A DNA stretch of 64,000 nt from Cryptomeria japonica (GCF_030272615.1 NC_081415.1:265703925-265767924); one strand, 5' to 3'; positions 1 to 11,477 are shown, counted from the stretch's first letter. Notes: generated by a model not told the origin, from the sequence alone. Numbers and translations: made by a program.

Positions 1-1148
1 GTAATATAAATTGTTGTCTGCATTTCCTTTAGTAAAACCAATCTTTAAAGATACTTATCCAACCTTCCATACCAAGCTCTTGGGGCTTGTTTCAATCCAT
101 ACAGAGCTTTTCTTAACTTGCAAACCATATCATTGTCATCTGTCAAACAAAATCCATCAGGTTGTTCAATATAGACTTCCTCTTCAAGATCTCCATTCAA
201 GAATGCACATTTAATATCCATTTGATAAACTTTATAGTCCTTGTGAGCTGCAAAAGAAAAGATTAATTTGACTGCCTCAATTCTAGCTACCGGTGCAAAG
301 GTTTCATTGTAATCAACTCCTTCTTTCTGAGAATATCCCTTACATAATAGTCTTGCTTTGTTTCTGACAACCTTACCATCTTCATTTAGTTTGTTTCTAA
401 ATACCCATTTGGTTCCAATTACATTTTTATCTTTAGGCTGGGGAACTAATGTCCAAGTATTATTTTTCTCAATTTGTCCTAATTTTTCTTTCATAGCTTT
501 AATCCAAAATTTATCTTCACATGCCTCATTGATAGATGATGGTTCAATTTGAGAAATAAGACATGCCTCTTCATTTGCCAATCTTCCTCTTGTCATAACT
601 CCCTTAAATTTGTTTCCAATTATCTGATCTTCAGAATGATTCAATCTTACATACCAGGGTGTCTTAGTTTGTTGTTCTTCAATTACTGTGGAATCCTCTG
701 ATGGTACTGGGGTAACTAGATCTTCATTATGTACCGATGGATTTAGTGTAGGTTCATTTATCACAATTTCTGTTACCGGTTCAGAGTCTATATGCCTTGA
801 AGTTCCTCTGAATTGTTCATCAATCTTTACATTTGTACTCTCAAAAATTTTCTGCAATCTTTTATTAAAACATCTATATGCCTTGCTCTTAGATGAATAA
901 CCAAGAAATATTCCTTCATCACTTCTAGGATCAAATTTTCCAATATACTCATCTGTTCTAATATAACATTTACTTCCAAAAATTCTGAAATACTTAAGAG
1001 TAGGAGTATTACCAAACCATAGTTCATGAGGGGTCTTATCGGTTTCACCTTTGATGTGAACTTTGTTGAATGTATAGACAACAGTGCTAACTGCTTCTCT
1101 CCAATACACGTGGTAGATTTTCTTCAGATAACATACTTCTTGCTGCAT
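1..1148 (-). pseudogene. copia A integrase C-terminus and reverse transcriptase N-terminal half
   Basis: The frame starts in the end of the integrase ([16 protein letters not shown], then the [10 protein letters not shown] block and the [12 protein letters not shown] block) and passes through a variable Ser/Thr/Glu-rich linker into the copia RT (RVT_2 type). Visible RT blocks are [49 protein letters not shown] and [14 protein letters not shown]. Around positions 40-45 the frame shifts by one base; RT sequence then continues to the window edge. The Y/FVDD catalytic motif is not in the window. The 5' end overlaps the upstream frame near 1087-1148, which marks another one-base frameshift. Intact pol would copy the element RNA in cytoplasmic particles; this copy cannot. 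Confidence 0.92.
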
Positions 1149-2655
1149 CCAAGATAGTTATGTTTTTCCTTTCAACAACTCCATTCTGTTGTGGTGTCCG
1201 AGGTGCTGATAACTGTCTTCTGATTCCATTCACTTCATAGAATGTATTAAAGTCTTTAGATGTGAATTCTCCTCCTTGATCTAATCTTAAACATTTAATT
1301 TTCTTACCGGTTTCATTTTCAACCATTGCTTTGAACATTTTGAACTTTCCAAGTGCTTCTAATTTTTCTCTGAGAAAAGTAACCCAACACATTCTAGAAT
1401 AGTCATCAATAATTAGTATGAAATATCTATCACCTTGTAAGCTTTTAGTTCTAGCTAGACCACATAAATCAGTGTGAATTAAATCAAGAGCATTATTGGA
1501 TTTTTCTGGAATACTTTTGAAACTAGCTCTAGCTTGTTTTCCAAATTGACATTCCTTACAAATTGTATTATGAGGTTTCACAATTTTAGGTAGATCTCTA
1601 ACTACCTTAGAAGTACTGATTTTTACCATGCAATCAAAGTTTACATGACATAGTCTCTTGTGCCATAACCAACTTTCATCTATATGTGCAATCAAGCATG
1701 TCTTTTCACTATTATTCAAATGAAAGATATTACCTCTAGTCTGATTACTGGTTGCAATTTTCAAACTAGTTCTATTCATGATTTTGCATTTTCCATTTTT
1801 AAATTGTAACTGAAATCTTTTCTCAACTAATTGACCAACACTTAAAAGATTATGCTTCAATCCTTCAACATAGTAGACATTGTCAGTGTTATGCTTACCA
1901 TCAAGAGATATTGAACCCTTACCTTTGATTGAACAGGCTTTGTCATATCCAAATCTTACTAAACCTCCATTGTATTCTTGAAAGTTCAAGAATTTACCTT
2001 TGTCTCTTGTCATGTGATGTGAGCATCCTGAGTCAATGATCCATTCATCCTTTACTTCAATTTTAGCTGCTAGGGCTTGTTCTACTGGTTGAGCAGTAGG
2101 TGTCGGTTGATCTTCTGTTATAGCAACAAAAACCCATCCATTGTCTGCTGGATCCTCATCAGAATCATCAGTCACACCTTCATCAGCAATGTAACAAGAT
2201 TTGTCTTTGTTCTTCTTAAATTTGTATTTCTGATATTCAGGATTAGGCTGGTATGTTCTTCTAGCTTCTTCTCTTAGTCTAGCATGTCTATCAGGGCATC
2301 TCAAAGCCATATGACCAATCTTATTATAGTTGAAACATTTAAAGGGTGCTTTACCTTCATACTTACTTCCAACTGGACCTTTTGGCATTTTTCTTGCAAA
2401 TAGTGCTTCAAGTTCTTCAAGCTCTTCATTCTCCTTCCTAGTTTCTTCAAGTTCTCTTGCATAAAAGGCTTTCCAGTCTGATTTGTCAAATGATGGAGCA
2501 GATGATGTTGATTCTTTAAAGGCCAAATCAGTCTTTATAGTAGCAACAGAACCAAATTCCTCAATTTCAAAGGCTGAAAGTTTTCCAATCAATGTATCCC
2601 TAGTTACTGATGTATTAGGCTTTGTTCTCAACTCATTTATAGTAGTAACCTTCAT
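1087..2655 (-). pseudogene. copia A gag C-terminus, protease and integrase
   Basis: A 522-codon open frame. Domains in order: coiled, Glu-rich gag tail (about residues 65-90), CCHC zinc knuckle with CFNYNKIGHMALRC (about 108-121), retropepsin active site DSGCSHHMT (about 208-216), the GAG-pre-integrase zinc site with WLWHKRLCHVNF and CKECQFGKQ (about 330-375), and the integrase core with the D-D-E residues in HTDLCG, RLDQGGEF and QQNGVVERKN. The second D block has Gln where most relatives have Arg (RSDRGGEF is usual). A single stop at 2680 separates it from the gag N-terminus, and a frameshift near 1110 separates it from the rest of pol. Confidence 0.93.
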
Positions 2656-2679
2656 TTTATATGCTGGTGGAAATCCTCT

Positions 2680-3160
2680 TTAAATTTGTGAAACAATTTC
2701 ATCCTCACTCAAGGTTCCTCTACAACATTTAATACCTAAAACAATTTCATTTACTCTTTCCATAAAAGTAGAAATTCTTTCATCTTCTTCCATTTTCAGA
2801 TGTTCATACCTGACTCGGAAGCTTTCAAGTTTTGCAATCTTGACTATGGAATCTCCTTCATTTAGTGTTTCCAAATGATCCCAAATAGCTTTAGCAGTAG
2901 ACCTATCTGATAATCCCATGATTTGTTGACCTGATAATGCGCTCAAAAGTGCTTCTCTTGCTTTGCAATCATTCTCTTCATCTTTTGCTAGGGTAGTTGG
3001 AGCAGTCTGAATAGCTACAACAACAGTATAACCATTCTTTGTAACTTCCCAGATGTCTTTACCAATGCAATTCAGATGTGTCTCCATCTTGATCTTCCAT
3101 ATCCCATAGTTGGTTCCACTCAAGTTTAGGACTGTCCTTCCTGAAGTAATTAGTAGTCAT
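2680..3160 (-). pseudogene. copia A gag N-terminal region
   Basis: The likely start is the ATG at 3160-3158 (MTTNYFRKDSPK), about 40 bases downstream of the primer site. An apparent one-base insertion near 3123 then moves the frame to SGTNYGIWKIKMETHL, the classic N-terminus of plant copia gag (UBN2/DUF4219 type). Next come IWDHLETLNEGDS, the SFRVRYEHLKMEEDERISTF block and a stop codon (TAA) at 2680; the same frame continues after it into the zinc-knuckle part. Gag forms the virus-like particle. Broken by one frameshift and one stop. Confidence 0.88.
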
Positions 3161-3201
3161 TGGATCTCCTCAAGTTTTTAAACTTCTGCAAAAGAGGACT
3201 A

Positions 3202-3215
3202 GGCTTTGATACCAA
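3202..3215 (-). other. primer-binding site, tRNA-Met type (copia A)
   Basis: In the element sense the bases TTGGTATCAAAGCC follow the LTR end by one base. They match the 3' end of initiator tRNA-Met (TGGTATCAGAGC) except for one A-for-G change. The position directly next to the LTR fixes both the LTR boundary and the orientation. Confidence 0.9.
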
Positions 3216-3216
3216 T

Positions 3217-4283
3217 TGTTAGGTCCCGGAGACAACTAAGGGGGGGGGGGGGTGAGTCAATTGTCTCATAAATTCAAACCAAAAACCAATTAACCAACTC
3301 AATGCTTAATACCGGTAAACTAGTTAAGTATGTCGGTAGACAATGTCAACAGTAAATTGTTATACCAGTAAAGATTAATGCATGAAACATAAACATAAAG
3401 TCATCCACAACACATAACACCAATATTTGTATGTGGAAACCCTGTAAGGGGAAAAACCACGGTGGGAAACCTTACCCACAATCAGATGATACTATTGCAG
3501 ATAGTAAGTGTACATAAATGGGGTCTACACATGCAGAAAGGCCAATAGCCTAGAGCTCACTACTCAATCACAAAATGGGAGTCACACTGACTACAGTTGG
3601 ATGGTTAAATCCAATAAGAATGTACTGCACAAAATAGCATCTTCATATGTTGGATTCAGTACCGGTGTAATGCTGATATGCTTCTACAAAAACCTAGCTT
3701 CACCTTCAAATGATGTCTTCATGTATACCTCTGCTTAATTTTGCATATACCTTCTCACAATTCTTTTTCACGCATTCACACATTCGATCTTACAAATAAG
3801 ATCTTACATTTATACCATACCCTAAGACCAATTTTAGTAGGTCAGCTCTACAAGATATTACAATAAAAATATTTTACAAACAATATAATATCCGATGCAA
3901 TAACTGATTGAACATGTCAGCTTAATGCATTTACAACAATGATAAATCATCTCCATAGTGTGCCATGCTGATCTGGAAAAGATAAACCTACCAGTGTAAC
4001 CCTATGTAACCCTGGACCTATTTGCCGATAAAAGCAAATATGCAAATATGAATATACCAATGATTAATTCTTCAAAACAAAGTGTCCATACTATGTCTTC
4101 GACATTACCAAGTGTCTTTCATATCACTCCAAGTGTCGGTGATCATTATATCCTATCGGTGAACCATATACCGGTAACTGTGCAATAGTTACTTGTTTGT
4201 CGGTGAATGTTGCTGGATCTCCAAAGTTCTAGTGTTCCAGTAGGTGTTGACATCAATGACAAAACCATACCAAAATACCAACA
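3217..4283 (-). repeat. 5' LTR of copia A
   Basis: About 1067 bp, bounded by TG at 3217 and CA at 4283 on the plus strand. In sense, a TATAAATG box lies at 3814-3807. A poly-C run (poly-G at 3240-3252) sits about 40 bases from the 3' end, flanked by the inverted repeat GAGACAA / TTGTCTC (3229-3235, 3261-3267). A 20-base box at 3549-3568 is shared with two other copia LTR families in this window. Several ACCGGT or CGGTA motifs are scattered in the U3 part. Confidence 0.9.
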
Positions 4284-5275
4284 ACTTTAACTTTTCCAGG
4301 ATCGACTTCAATGCCATGAGCTGATATAATGTACCCAAGGAGCTTTCCAAAGGTTACCCTGAATACACATTTCTTTGGATTTAATCTCAATTGATATCTT
4401 TCCAGCCTATCAAAAATCTTGCTTAGAATGTTCAAATGTTATTTTCTTGTGTGAGATTTTGCAAGTATGTCATCGACATAATCTTCCATAAATGTATGCA
4501 TCATGTCATGAAAAATTGTTGGCATAGCCCTTTGATAAGTCGCTCATGCATTCTTAAGCCCAAATGGCATAACATTCCAGCAGTACATTCCCCATGCACA
4601 GGTGAAAGTTGTCTTCTCCTAATCTTCAGGTGCAATTTTTATTTGATTATATCCTGGGAAGCCACCCATTGATGAAAAAATATCATGTCCTGCTGATAAG
4701 TCCACTATGATATCGATGTTTGGTAGTGGGAAATAATCTTTTGGACATGCTTTATTCAGATCTCTAAAATCTGTACAAACCCTTATGCTTTTATTTGGTT
4801 TTGATACTGGTACAATACTTGAAACCCATTCTGGATAAGCCATTGGTCTTATGAAACCCACTTCCAATAGTTTCTTGAGCTTGATTTTTACAAGGAGAGC
4901 AATATGCGGATGCATCTTTCTTAGCTTCTTCTTAACAGTTTTTGCTTTTAAATCCACATTAAGATGATGCATGATAAGATCTAGATTAAGTCCTGGCATA
5001 TCTACATAAGACCAAGCAAAATTTATTTGTCTTTTCTTAAAGAATTCCATGTATTCTTTCCTCTCTCTTTCTGATAATGAGGCAGAAAAATGAAGTATTT
5101 TAGGATCCTTTGATGTATCAATATTTATTGCTTCTATTGGTTCTATCAAGATAGCAGATCTCTCTTGAAAATATGCAGGAAAAATGTCAAACTTTTCATC
5201 TTCTGGTGCTTCAAGGAGGTTTTCACCATCAGATACGTCCTTTATTTTTTCTTTTGATTGATCTAATGTTGCCAT
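4284..5275 (-). pseudogene. Tat-like gypsy reverse transcriptase, cut by copia A
   Basis: The frame opens with an acidic region and a HFSASLSERERKEYMEFFKK block, then FAWSYVDMPGL, KKLRKMHPHIALLVK, GFIRPMAYPEWVSSIVPVSK, CTDFRDLNKACPK and LPNIDIIVDLSAGHDIFSSM. A TAG at 4616-4618 (probably from CAG) interrupts it just after IKIAPED; the sequence then continues through MPFGLKNA to the catalytic YVDD (4469-4480) and LRLNPKKCVF. It ends at 4284, where the copia A LTR begins inside the DPGKVK block. Further stop codons are present. The strand-transfer polymerase is inactive here. Confidence 0.92.
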
Positions 5276-5285
5276 GAAATGGTTT

Positions 5286-6449
5286 TCAACAATAGGTCTC
5301 TTGTTTCATTTCACTTTTGCGACTGAAAAGTTTGGCATTCTCCTGACTATGAGAAACATCACTTGATTCTGTAGTGGAAGATATCTTAGGATGGATGGGT
5401 TCAACATCGTTAAGGTACACAGCTAAGTCATGATCATTGGAAAAGACATTTAGTTTGGGGTTGTCTAAAGTATCCCAATCAATTAGTTCAGGATGAAGAA
5501 GGGGTAAATCATAAGCACTGTCATCATTAGGAGTTTCAATGTTCATGACATAATGATCATAATTTAGCATAGAATAGGTATTATCATAGATTAGATGTTT
5601 TTGAGGATTGTCTTTCTCAAGCATTTCCGAATTAGTCTTAACAAGAATAATATTAGCATTTTGTAGTTCACACTCAAGTGGTTCTTCAATTGACGTTTGT
5701 CCCTTAAATGAATGAATTATATCAACACACATGTCTTTAATACTGCAAATTTCTTCTTGATTGACTTCATTTGCATTTTGGAGTTGATATACTTGTGTAC
5801 ATGATAAAGAGGATTTTTTTAATAGATTTTGTCTCCTTTCAAACTCGGCTTCTTCTAGACTAATAGTTAATCCAACTTGACTATCTCTTATTTCTTCTAT
5901 GGTTCTTGCATATCTGATCCTTGTTTGCACTTCTTGTGGCATTGTGTCACTATTTTTGTCATTATCTTTTCTTTTTGCATATGCCTCTTTTCTCTGAATT
6001 CTGAGTTTCTCTTGTCTTCTTTCTAATTTTATCTTTTGTTATGTAATAGACAAGTCTTCTTTTGTGATAGCTGCTTGATCTTCATTGTGTTCTTTACTTG
6101 ATGTAGTAGATAAGACATCTGATCCCCATTCATACTCATTGGAATCTATCTCTGAATCCTGATCTAAGATTACTCCACTATACCATACTGGAATGTCATA
6201 TGGTGCAAAAAGTTCTTTGATTTCTATCGTTTCTATTTTTACTGCCTCTAGAATATCTTGTTCAAATTTTGCCTATGTTTGTATTTTCAGAACTTGTTGA
6301 CAATATTTTTCATTACTTGGGATGATAATCTCCTCCTCTTTCTTTTCATGTTCTTCTTGCTTCTTTTGCTTACTGGTTACTATTTCAACAGCTTGATGTA
6401 GCTTTTCTTGCCAATTGTCTCCTTTAGAGACTAATTTCTTTCTCCATTT
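5286..6449 (-). pseudogene. Tat-like gypsy linker between G-patch and RT
   Basis: A 218-codon open stretch (5286-5942) and degenerate in-frame sequence upstream to 6449. It is rich in Glu, Asp, Ser and Asn, with a basic, probably helical segment around 5950-6050 and an acidic stretch near 6100-6200. I recognise no enzyme domain. Its place between the protease and RT, in the same strand and spacing as the polyprotein, makes it a linker of pol rather than a separate gene. Stops at about 6274 and 6041 look like CAG or CAA codons changed to TAG or TAA. Confidence 0.7.
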
Positions 6450-7310
6450 CTATTGTTGAGTATTGTGTTGCTTTTGATTAGACTTTAGGTATCCCAAATC
6501 AGATTTATCTTCTGTGGATTGTGAGTACAGACAAATAGGTTCTGAAATTCCCTGATGTTTCTTACCAATTAGTCCTTTCCCTTCATATCCCATCTTTTGC
6601 ATGATTTCATATCCTTTGCCATATTGTTTTATGGGAATATTGATTTCTACTGCTATTGCTATTGTTTTATCTTCATCTTTGTATAACCAACCAAGAATGT
6701 CTTTGTCTTCATCTTCCTCTTCAAGGGTTCCAATGTTAACAAAGGTTCCTTTAAACATATGTTTTGATTTTCTTGATGTCTGTGATTGAATATCTGTAGG
6801 TTTTCCATATGACTTAGGGGAGAGTGGAAAATTATTCAAAGAATACTTTCCCATTCCTTCATCATTTAACTTGAGCTTTTCTTCAAAAGTTTCCCATAAC
6901 TTTTCTTGAACTTCTTTAGTAGGATATACTAATTCTCTATTATGTGGAACTCTTTTATCTTGTGTTGGCTTCAAATTATTGCAATATTGACTAGAATTTG
7001 CAATTATAGTGATCTCTTGCCCTTTGTGAGGAAATTTTACACATTGATGATATGTAGAAGGAATTGCTTGTATCTTGTGAATCCGGGGTCTTCCCAGAAG
7101 AATGTTGTAGGAGAGATTCAAGTCTAAAACTTGACACAGTGTATCCTTTTTCATAGTTCCTTTAGAAGAACATTCTACTTCATCATAAGCCTTGATGGTT
7201 TTTTCTTTTTTGGGTCCACTGCATTCTCTGAATATCCCAAATCTTTTATCAAACTTAATGCACAAATATTTAAGCCAGCTCCTCCATCTATGTGTACACG
7301 TTTGACATGA
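6450..7310 (-). pseudogene. Tat-like gypsy retropepsin followed by a G-patch domain
   Basis: The protease active site DGGAGLNIC is read at about 7291-7265; a frameshift follows it, and the 271-codon frame from 7265 carries the second half of the fold ([13 protein letters not shown], the flap partner) and [13 protein letters not shown]. Near the C-terminus (codons 213-244, 6534-6629) is a G-patch: [18 protein letters not shown] then [11 protein letters not shown], with the glycine spacing of that RNA-binding motif. In betaretroviruses a G-patch is likewise attached to the protease. Its role here is inferred to be RNA or RT contact. Frame broken upstream. Confidence 0.85.
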
Positions 7311-8157
7311 GTTTTATTAATGGAGACTTCAATATATAAAGGAGCATTGTGAGGATGTTGTAAGTATGCATCATCATTTTTCAGAAAATGATAAGCAATG
7401 TGGAGCTATAAGATGTCCTACCATGTTTTGGAACTGATCTATATCCAAATCTTTTGAAACCGTTGTTTCCACTAAAGCTTTCTCCAAAATTTGCTTATGC
7501 ATAGGTGAAATCTTGAGAAGTTCTAGAATTGATATTTGAGCGGGTATTCATTGTAATTGCTCTACTAAATTGTATTGTTGTGATGTGGATGTTGAGTCTT
7601 TTTCTATACCTGGAAAGGTAACCTTTTCTTTGCTTCTTGTGATAACATTGATTGGTTCTGAAGATTGATTTTCATTAACAATGATCACATTTACTGCATC
7701 ATCATATGTATAAGTGTAATTTACTTTGGTTTTTCCTTTGTTAGTTTCCAATTGGGATGATTCACCTTTATCATAGTTTGGAAGTGGAGTTTTAAAGGCC
7801 AAGTGTGATTCGTTCGTCTTATGGCTATCCACCGTGATGGTTCCATTATCAATTAGCTCTTGGATAATGTGTTTCAATCTCTGACAATCATTTGTTAGGT
7901 GTCCTTTATTCCGATGATAATTGCAAAAATGATTATCATTCCACCAATTTGGCTTGATTGGTGGTTCATAAATTATTGCTTCTAGTAAAACAATCAATTT
8001 GTTAGCAAGAAAAGTTTTTAGAGTTGATTCTAAAGATTCTCCAATATTTGTGAATTTTCTCTGAGGATTAGAGAAAAAGGACTTGGCTTTATTGTTTTCT
8101 AGATTGTTGTTACTTGGGATTTCACTTGATAGATTGAAAATTGGTTGTTGTTGTTTT
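7311..8157 (-). pseudogene. Tat-like gypsy gag C-terminus with CHHC zinc-finger-like motif
   Basis: The frame 7548-7997 contains HFCNYHRNKGHLTNDCQRLK followed by HIIQELIDNGTI, the zinc-finger-like motif at the end of gag in Tat-like elements. Upstream (8000-8157) is an Asn/Gln-rich stretch encoded by TTGTTGTTG on the plus strand, in which the LINE inserted. 7311-7547 is degenerate sequence leading to the protease. The frame joins to 11478-11700 across the LINE. Confidence 0.8.
8145..8157. repeat. target-site duplication of the LINE, left copy
   Basis: TTGTTGTTGTTTT occurs here and again at 11465-11477. A 13-bp duplication is typical for target-primed LINE integration, and the A-rich minus-strand equivalent suits poly-A tail priming. 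Confidence 0.85.
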
Positions 8158-8439
8158 TGATTAAGTAAAAACGGGTTTTAAGGGACCCGAAACCCAATTA
8201 CATTCGAAAGATATTCAAGAAGGAAACAAAACAAGACAGTTGCAAAAGACCAGCAAAAAAAAACCAGCAACAGAGAAAGGGACAACAAGAGGCCAACAAG
8301 AAATTGGCCCCAAGCCCAGCATTACAAGTTAATTAAAAACTCTTCATAGTTTCCTTAGCATTTTGTACCAAGAGCATCATCGCCTTGGCCGCTTCCCTCA
8401 AGTCGTTGTTTTCCTGTCCAAGCTGACTCTCTTTCATTT

Positions 8440-9866
8440 TGGTGTCCTTCCCAATAGTGGTCTACCTAGTTTTGCGCCTAGGGTTCTGGTGGGTGGGGCT
8501 GGAAGTTGGAGCATCTTCTATAATTACCAGGTTCTTATCCTGATTTTTCCTTTCCAAATGACCCACCAACGCATTCATATTTTGGGAAGAAACTTTAAGG
8601 ACCTGGAGGTTGTGGTTCATAAGGCTTTTCAAAGCCTTCTCATTACGGGAGATCTCGGTGTTGACGTTGTCTTTTCCCTCCTCCACCTAATCTTTCATAG
8701 TTCTAATAACATCCTCCAAATGTTTCAGGTCCCCTTTGATCAAATCTTTCTCCAACCAGTCCTCCCTCTCTATTTCCTCCTTAGCTTCACTATTTTCTGT
8801 ATCCTCATTCTGTTTCCCAGAGTCAAACATCTTAATCAGCTTATTAATCTTATCTTCCAGCTCCCTTTGCTTACCCTACATATTGGTGATGTTTTCAACA
8901 ACCCATTTCTGGAAATTGAAGAATATTAGAGTGCAATTGTAGGCGGTGTCCAAGATGGTGTTTGCAGAGTCCTTTCCCTGTTCTGTCTCCTCAGAGTTGG
9001 GGTTGTCATACTCCTTAGGATTCAGAGCATCATTCTCACTTTCTGAACCCTTAGGGTTAGAGTGAGGGTTTTCAGAATTACCCCCTTCCTCCCCTTCACC
9101 ATAGTTCTCATCCTTATTTTGCTCCATTTTAGTATCAGTGTCCATATCCTTTTCCTCTTCTTCATCACAATGCACCTCCTTTTCCTCATGCTCTATTTCA
9201 ACTTTCCTTTTTTTGTGGGTAGGGGTACTAGGTTGATCCCCATTCAAGTCAGAGTCTTTGCAACTCTCAGATATATGAGCGTTAATGATCAAAGGATCAT
9301 CCTTAGTTGCCCTAGCCTTATCCTTAAGATGTTCTTATATTAGCAGAATGAGCCCCTGGTGGGCTAAAGGGTAAGAATTAGGCTTTTTAGTATGATCCGC
9401 AAGGCTCTCGTTTAGAGAGGACGCTAAATAGAAGGGTAGGGATATTTTAGCCCCATGATGGAAATGGTTCAGAATAGTGAAATGATATTTATAATTTTTT
9501 TAAAATCTGCCATCCACAGTCAAATACTCCATTAAAGCCCTAAGAACTTTTTTCTAGAAAGGCTTTACCTGCTGGGGAGTGTAGTAGGAGATGTTGTCCT
9601 TCTTCGCAAGCTTTCCCTTCTCATCCTCTGACTTCGGGAAGTTTTTGAAAGCTTCAGCTACATACTTCCGATCCCTGTAGAATTTAGTCCCCTCCATCTT
9701 GAGCCCCATGACCTCTACAATCATGTTTTCATTGATTTGCCAAATCTCCCCAAATAGGGTGACTTCGTTGTTACTCCAGCTTTTAGCAAAACCGTAAGAC
9801 ACAGAATTTCTTCTTCCGTGAAGCTTTTCCATATAGTCAGTTAGGGGAAAAGGACAGCAACTTCTT
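8440..9866 (-). pseudogene. unidentified frame with T-G-L-type domain, acidic tail and coiled coil, inside the LINE
   Basis: After the LINE zinc-finger region the sense frame changes character: MEKLHGRRNSVSYGFAKSWS, then VTLFGEIWQINENMIVEVMG with LKMEGTKFYRDRK, EYLTVDGRF, YHFTILNHFHHGAKISLPFY and NSYPLAHQGLI. This block order closely follows the frame at 52386-51104 (SWSNKRVIVGGISFDVSDEI, MKYFTLEGH, YYYHLPLLNYF, PLIPLHQGLIYMLYNFHLSL). A strongly acidic tail with a KKRKVE basic cluster (9292-8876) and a helical Leu/Asn-rich end (8686-8462) follow. Stops occur at about 9552, 9490 and 9338. I do not recognise the family. It may be a transduced or template-switched passenger, or an unusual LINE ORF. 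Confidence 0.7.
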
Positions 9867-11464
9867 TTGGAGGGAGGAAAATCCAGAATGAATGTCATCA
9901 AGCCTAACCCACTTGTCCTCCTTCCAGTAGTCACACACCATAAGCCCAAACCTCCTTTTACACTCCTCAATAATTTGACTGTTGTTTTGATCATAAAGAG
10001 CTTCATTCTTCATCCAAGGGTCTTCCCAAAACCTTATTCTATCACCTTTTCCAAGGACCCATTCAGCCCCAGCTTTTGCCACTTTTATGGATTTGGTAAT
10101 GCTATTCCAGATGAAGGATCCAGTAGGGATATCTTCAGAGTTAAGGACCCCTTGGATAGTCTGATTCTAAATGTATTTGTCAAACCAAATTTGATTCCAG
10201 TCTTCCTTAGTATCATAGGCTCTCCATAATTGTTTAGTAAGAAGAGCTTTGTTAAAGGTTTTTTAGAGCTTTGTTAAAGGTTTTTTAGAGCTTTAATCCC
10301 CAACCCCCCTTTGTTCTTTGGACTACACACTTTGTCCCAAGCAACCAAGGGTATTCTCTTTTTTTCTTCCACTCCTGACCATAAAAATCTCTTCTAGATT
10401 CTTTCCATTGCTTCAGCAAATTTAGCCGAGATACCAAACAGGCTGAGGGCATAAACAGGGAGATTTTGAAGAGTAGCTTGAAGGAGCTGCAGTTTCCCAG
10501 CCTGAGATATCATTGAGCCTTTCCATCCAGCAAGTATTTTATTAAGTTTATCAATAAACATATTCCAGAAGGAATTTGGGGGAGCTAACCCCAAGGGAAG
10601 ACCTAGATAGGTGGAGGGGAGCATTTCCACTTTGCACCCAATTATTTTAGCAATTTTCTATTGTCTTATGACCGGAGTATTCAGGAAGTACATGGCCGAT
10701 TTGTCCCAATTGGATTGCTGACCAGTAGCCAAAGCATAGGAGTTAAGAGAAGTTTTGAAGGCATCAGCCTCCTTGACCGAAGAATATCCCATGAGGATAG
10801 TGTCATCAACAAACTATTGATGAGTGCAAAAAACATTGGCGGAGGAAGGTTGAAGACCTTTGATAGTTTTGCTTTGTTTCAAATTGTGAATCAATTTGCT
10901 CATACTTTCAGCCAATATGGTAAAAAGGATAGGAGATATGGGATCTCCTTGTCTGAGCCCTCTTGAGGTTTTAAAAAAATTTGTAGGAGATCCATTAATC
11001 AGAATAGAGAACATAGAAGTGGTGATCAACTCTCTGATTATTTTGGTAACCTTTTCATCAAAACCAAAAGCCCCCATGATTTTGAAGAGAACATCCCACT
11101 CCACTCTATCATAAGCCTTCGCCAAATCCAACTTTATCAAGAAACCTTCTTTTTTAGCAACACTAAGGGAATGAATTTTCTCATGAACAAGAATAATTGA
11201 GTCTAGAATCTGCCTACCAGGAACAAAACCTTTCTGCTCCTCAGAGATGATGAAGGGAAGCACCACCAAAATTCTAGTGGTCATAACTTTGGATATGATT
11301 TTGTAGAAAGAGTTGCATAGGCTAATTGGCCTAAAATTTCCCATAGAGTCTGCCCCAACAACTTTGGGGATTAAGGCTATAAAAGTGGAGTTAAGTTCCT
11401 TAAGGATTCTTCTATATCCAAAGAATTCTTTGACCACATTAACCGTGTCTTCCCCCCCAAAGGA
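9837..11464 (-). pseudogene. LINE ORF2: reverse transcriptase and C-terminal zinc-finger region
   Basis: The first visible block is LKELNSTFIALIPKV, then MGNFRPISLCNSFYKIISKV, LPFIISEEQKGFVPGR, LIKLDLAKAYDRVEWD, SRGLRQGDPISPILFTI and the catalytic FVDD (10802-10813), preceded by a TAG at 10814. Then come STYLGLPLG, LAGWKGSMISQAGKLQLLQA and, near 10080-9900, the GKGDRIRFWEDPW block of the plant L1 C-terminal zinc region. Endonuclease is absent. Several stops and a short tandem duplication at 10233-10290 break it. Confidence 0.9.
10233..10290. repeat. 22-bp tandem duplication in LINE ORF2
   Basis: AGAGCTTTGTTAAAGGTTTT plus two T is present twice and begins a third time, by simple slippage. It lies in the ORF2 frame between the RT and the zinc-finger region. 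Confidence 0.8.
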
Positions 11465-11477
11465 TTGTTGTTGTTTT
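11465..11477. repeat. target-site duplication of the LINE, right copy
   Basis: Identical to 8145-8157 (TTGTTGTTGTTTT); it closes the LINE at its 5'-truncated end. Confidence 0.85.

Larger units (their letters stand above)
1..4283 (-). mobile_element. Ty1/copia element A, 5' LTR and gag-pol, truncated by window edge
   Basis: The element is read right to left: 5' LTR (3217-4283), tRNA-Met type primer site, gag, zinc knuckle, protease, integrase and the first part of reverse transcriptase at position 1. The order protease-integrase-RT is that of Ty1/copia. It sits inside the RT of a minus-strand Ty3/gypsy element: the gypsy frame is readable down to 4284 and is replaced by the LTR terminus TGTTGG (sense). 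Its RT catalytic motif, RNase H and 3' LTR lie beyond the left edge, so the target duplication cannot be checked. With one stop and about three frameshifts over 3.1 kb it looks fairly young. Confidence 0.93.
8158..11464 (-). mobile_element. 5'-truncated L1-type LINE with an extra ORF before its 3' end
   Basis: The insertion is 3307 bp, bounded by a 13-bp direct repeat. Sense runs right to left: reverse transcriptase (from 11464), zinc-finger region near 10082-9837, then an unrelated frame (9866-8440), then a 3' UTR ending in GGGTCCCTTAAAACCCG and a short A run. The endonuclease and ORF1 are missing from the 5' end, as expected from incomplete target-primed reverse transcription. It lies in the gag of the Tat-like element. 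Confidence 0.88.
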
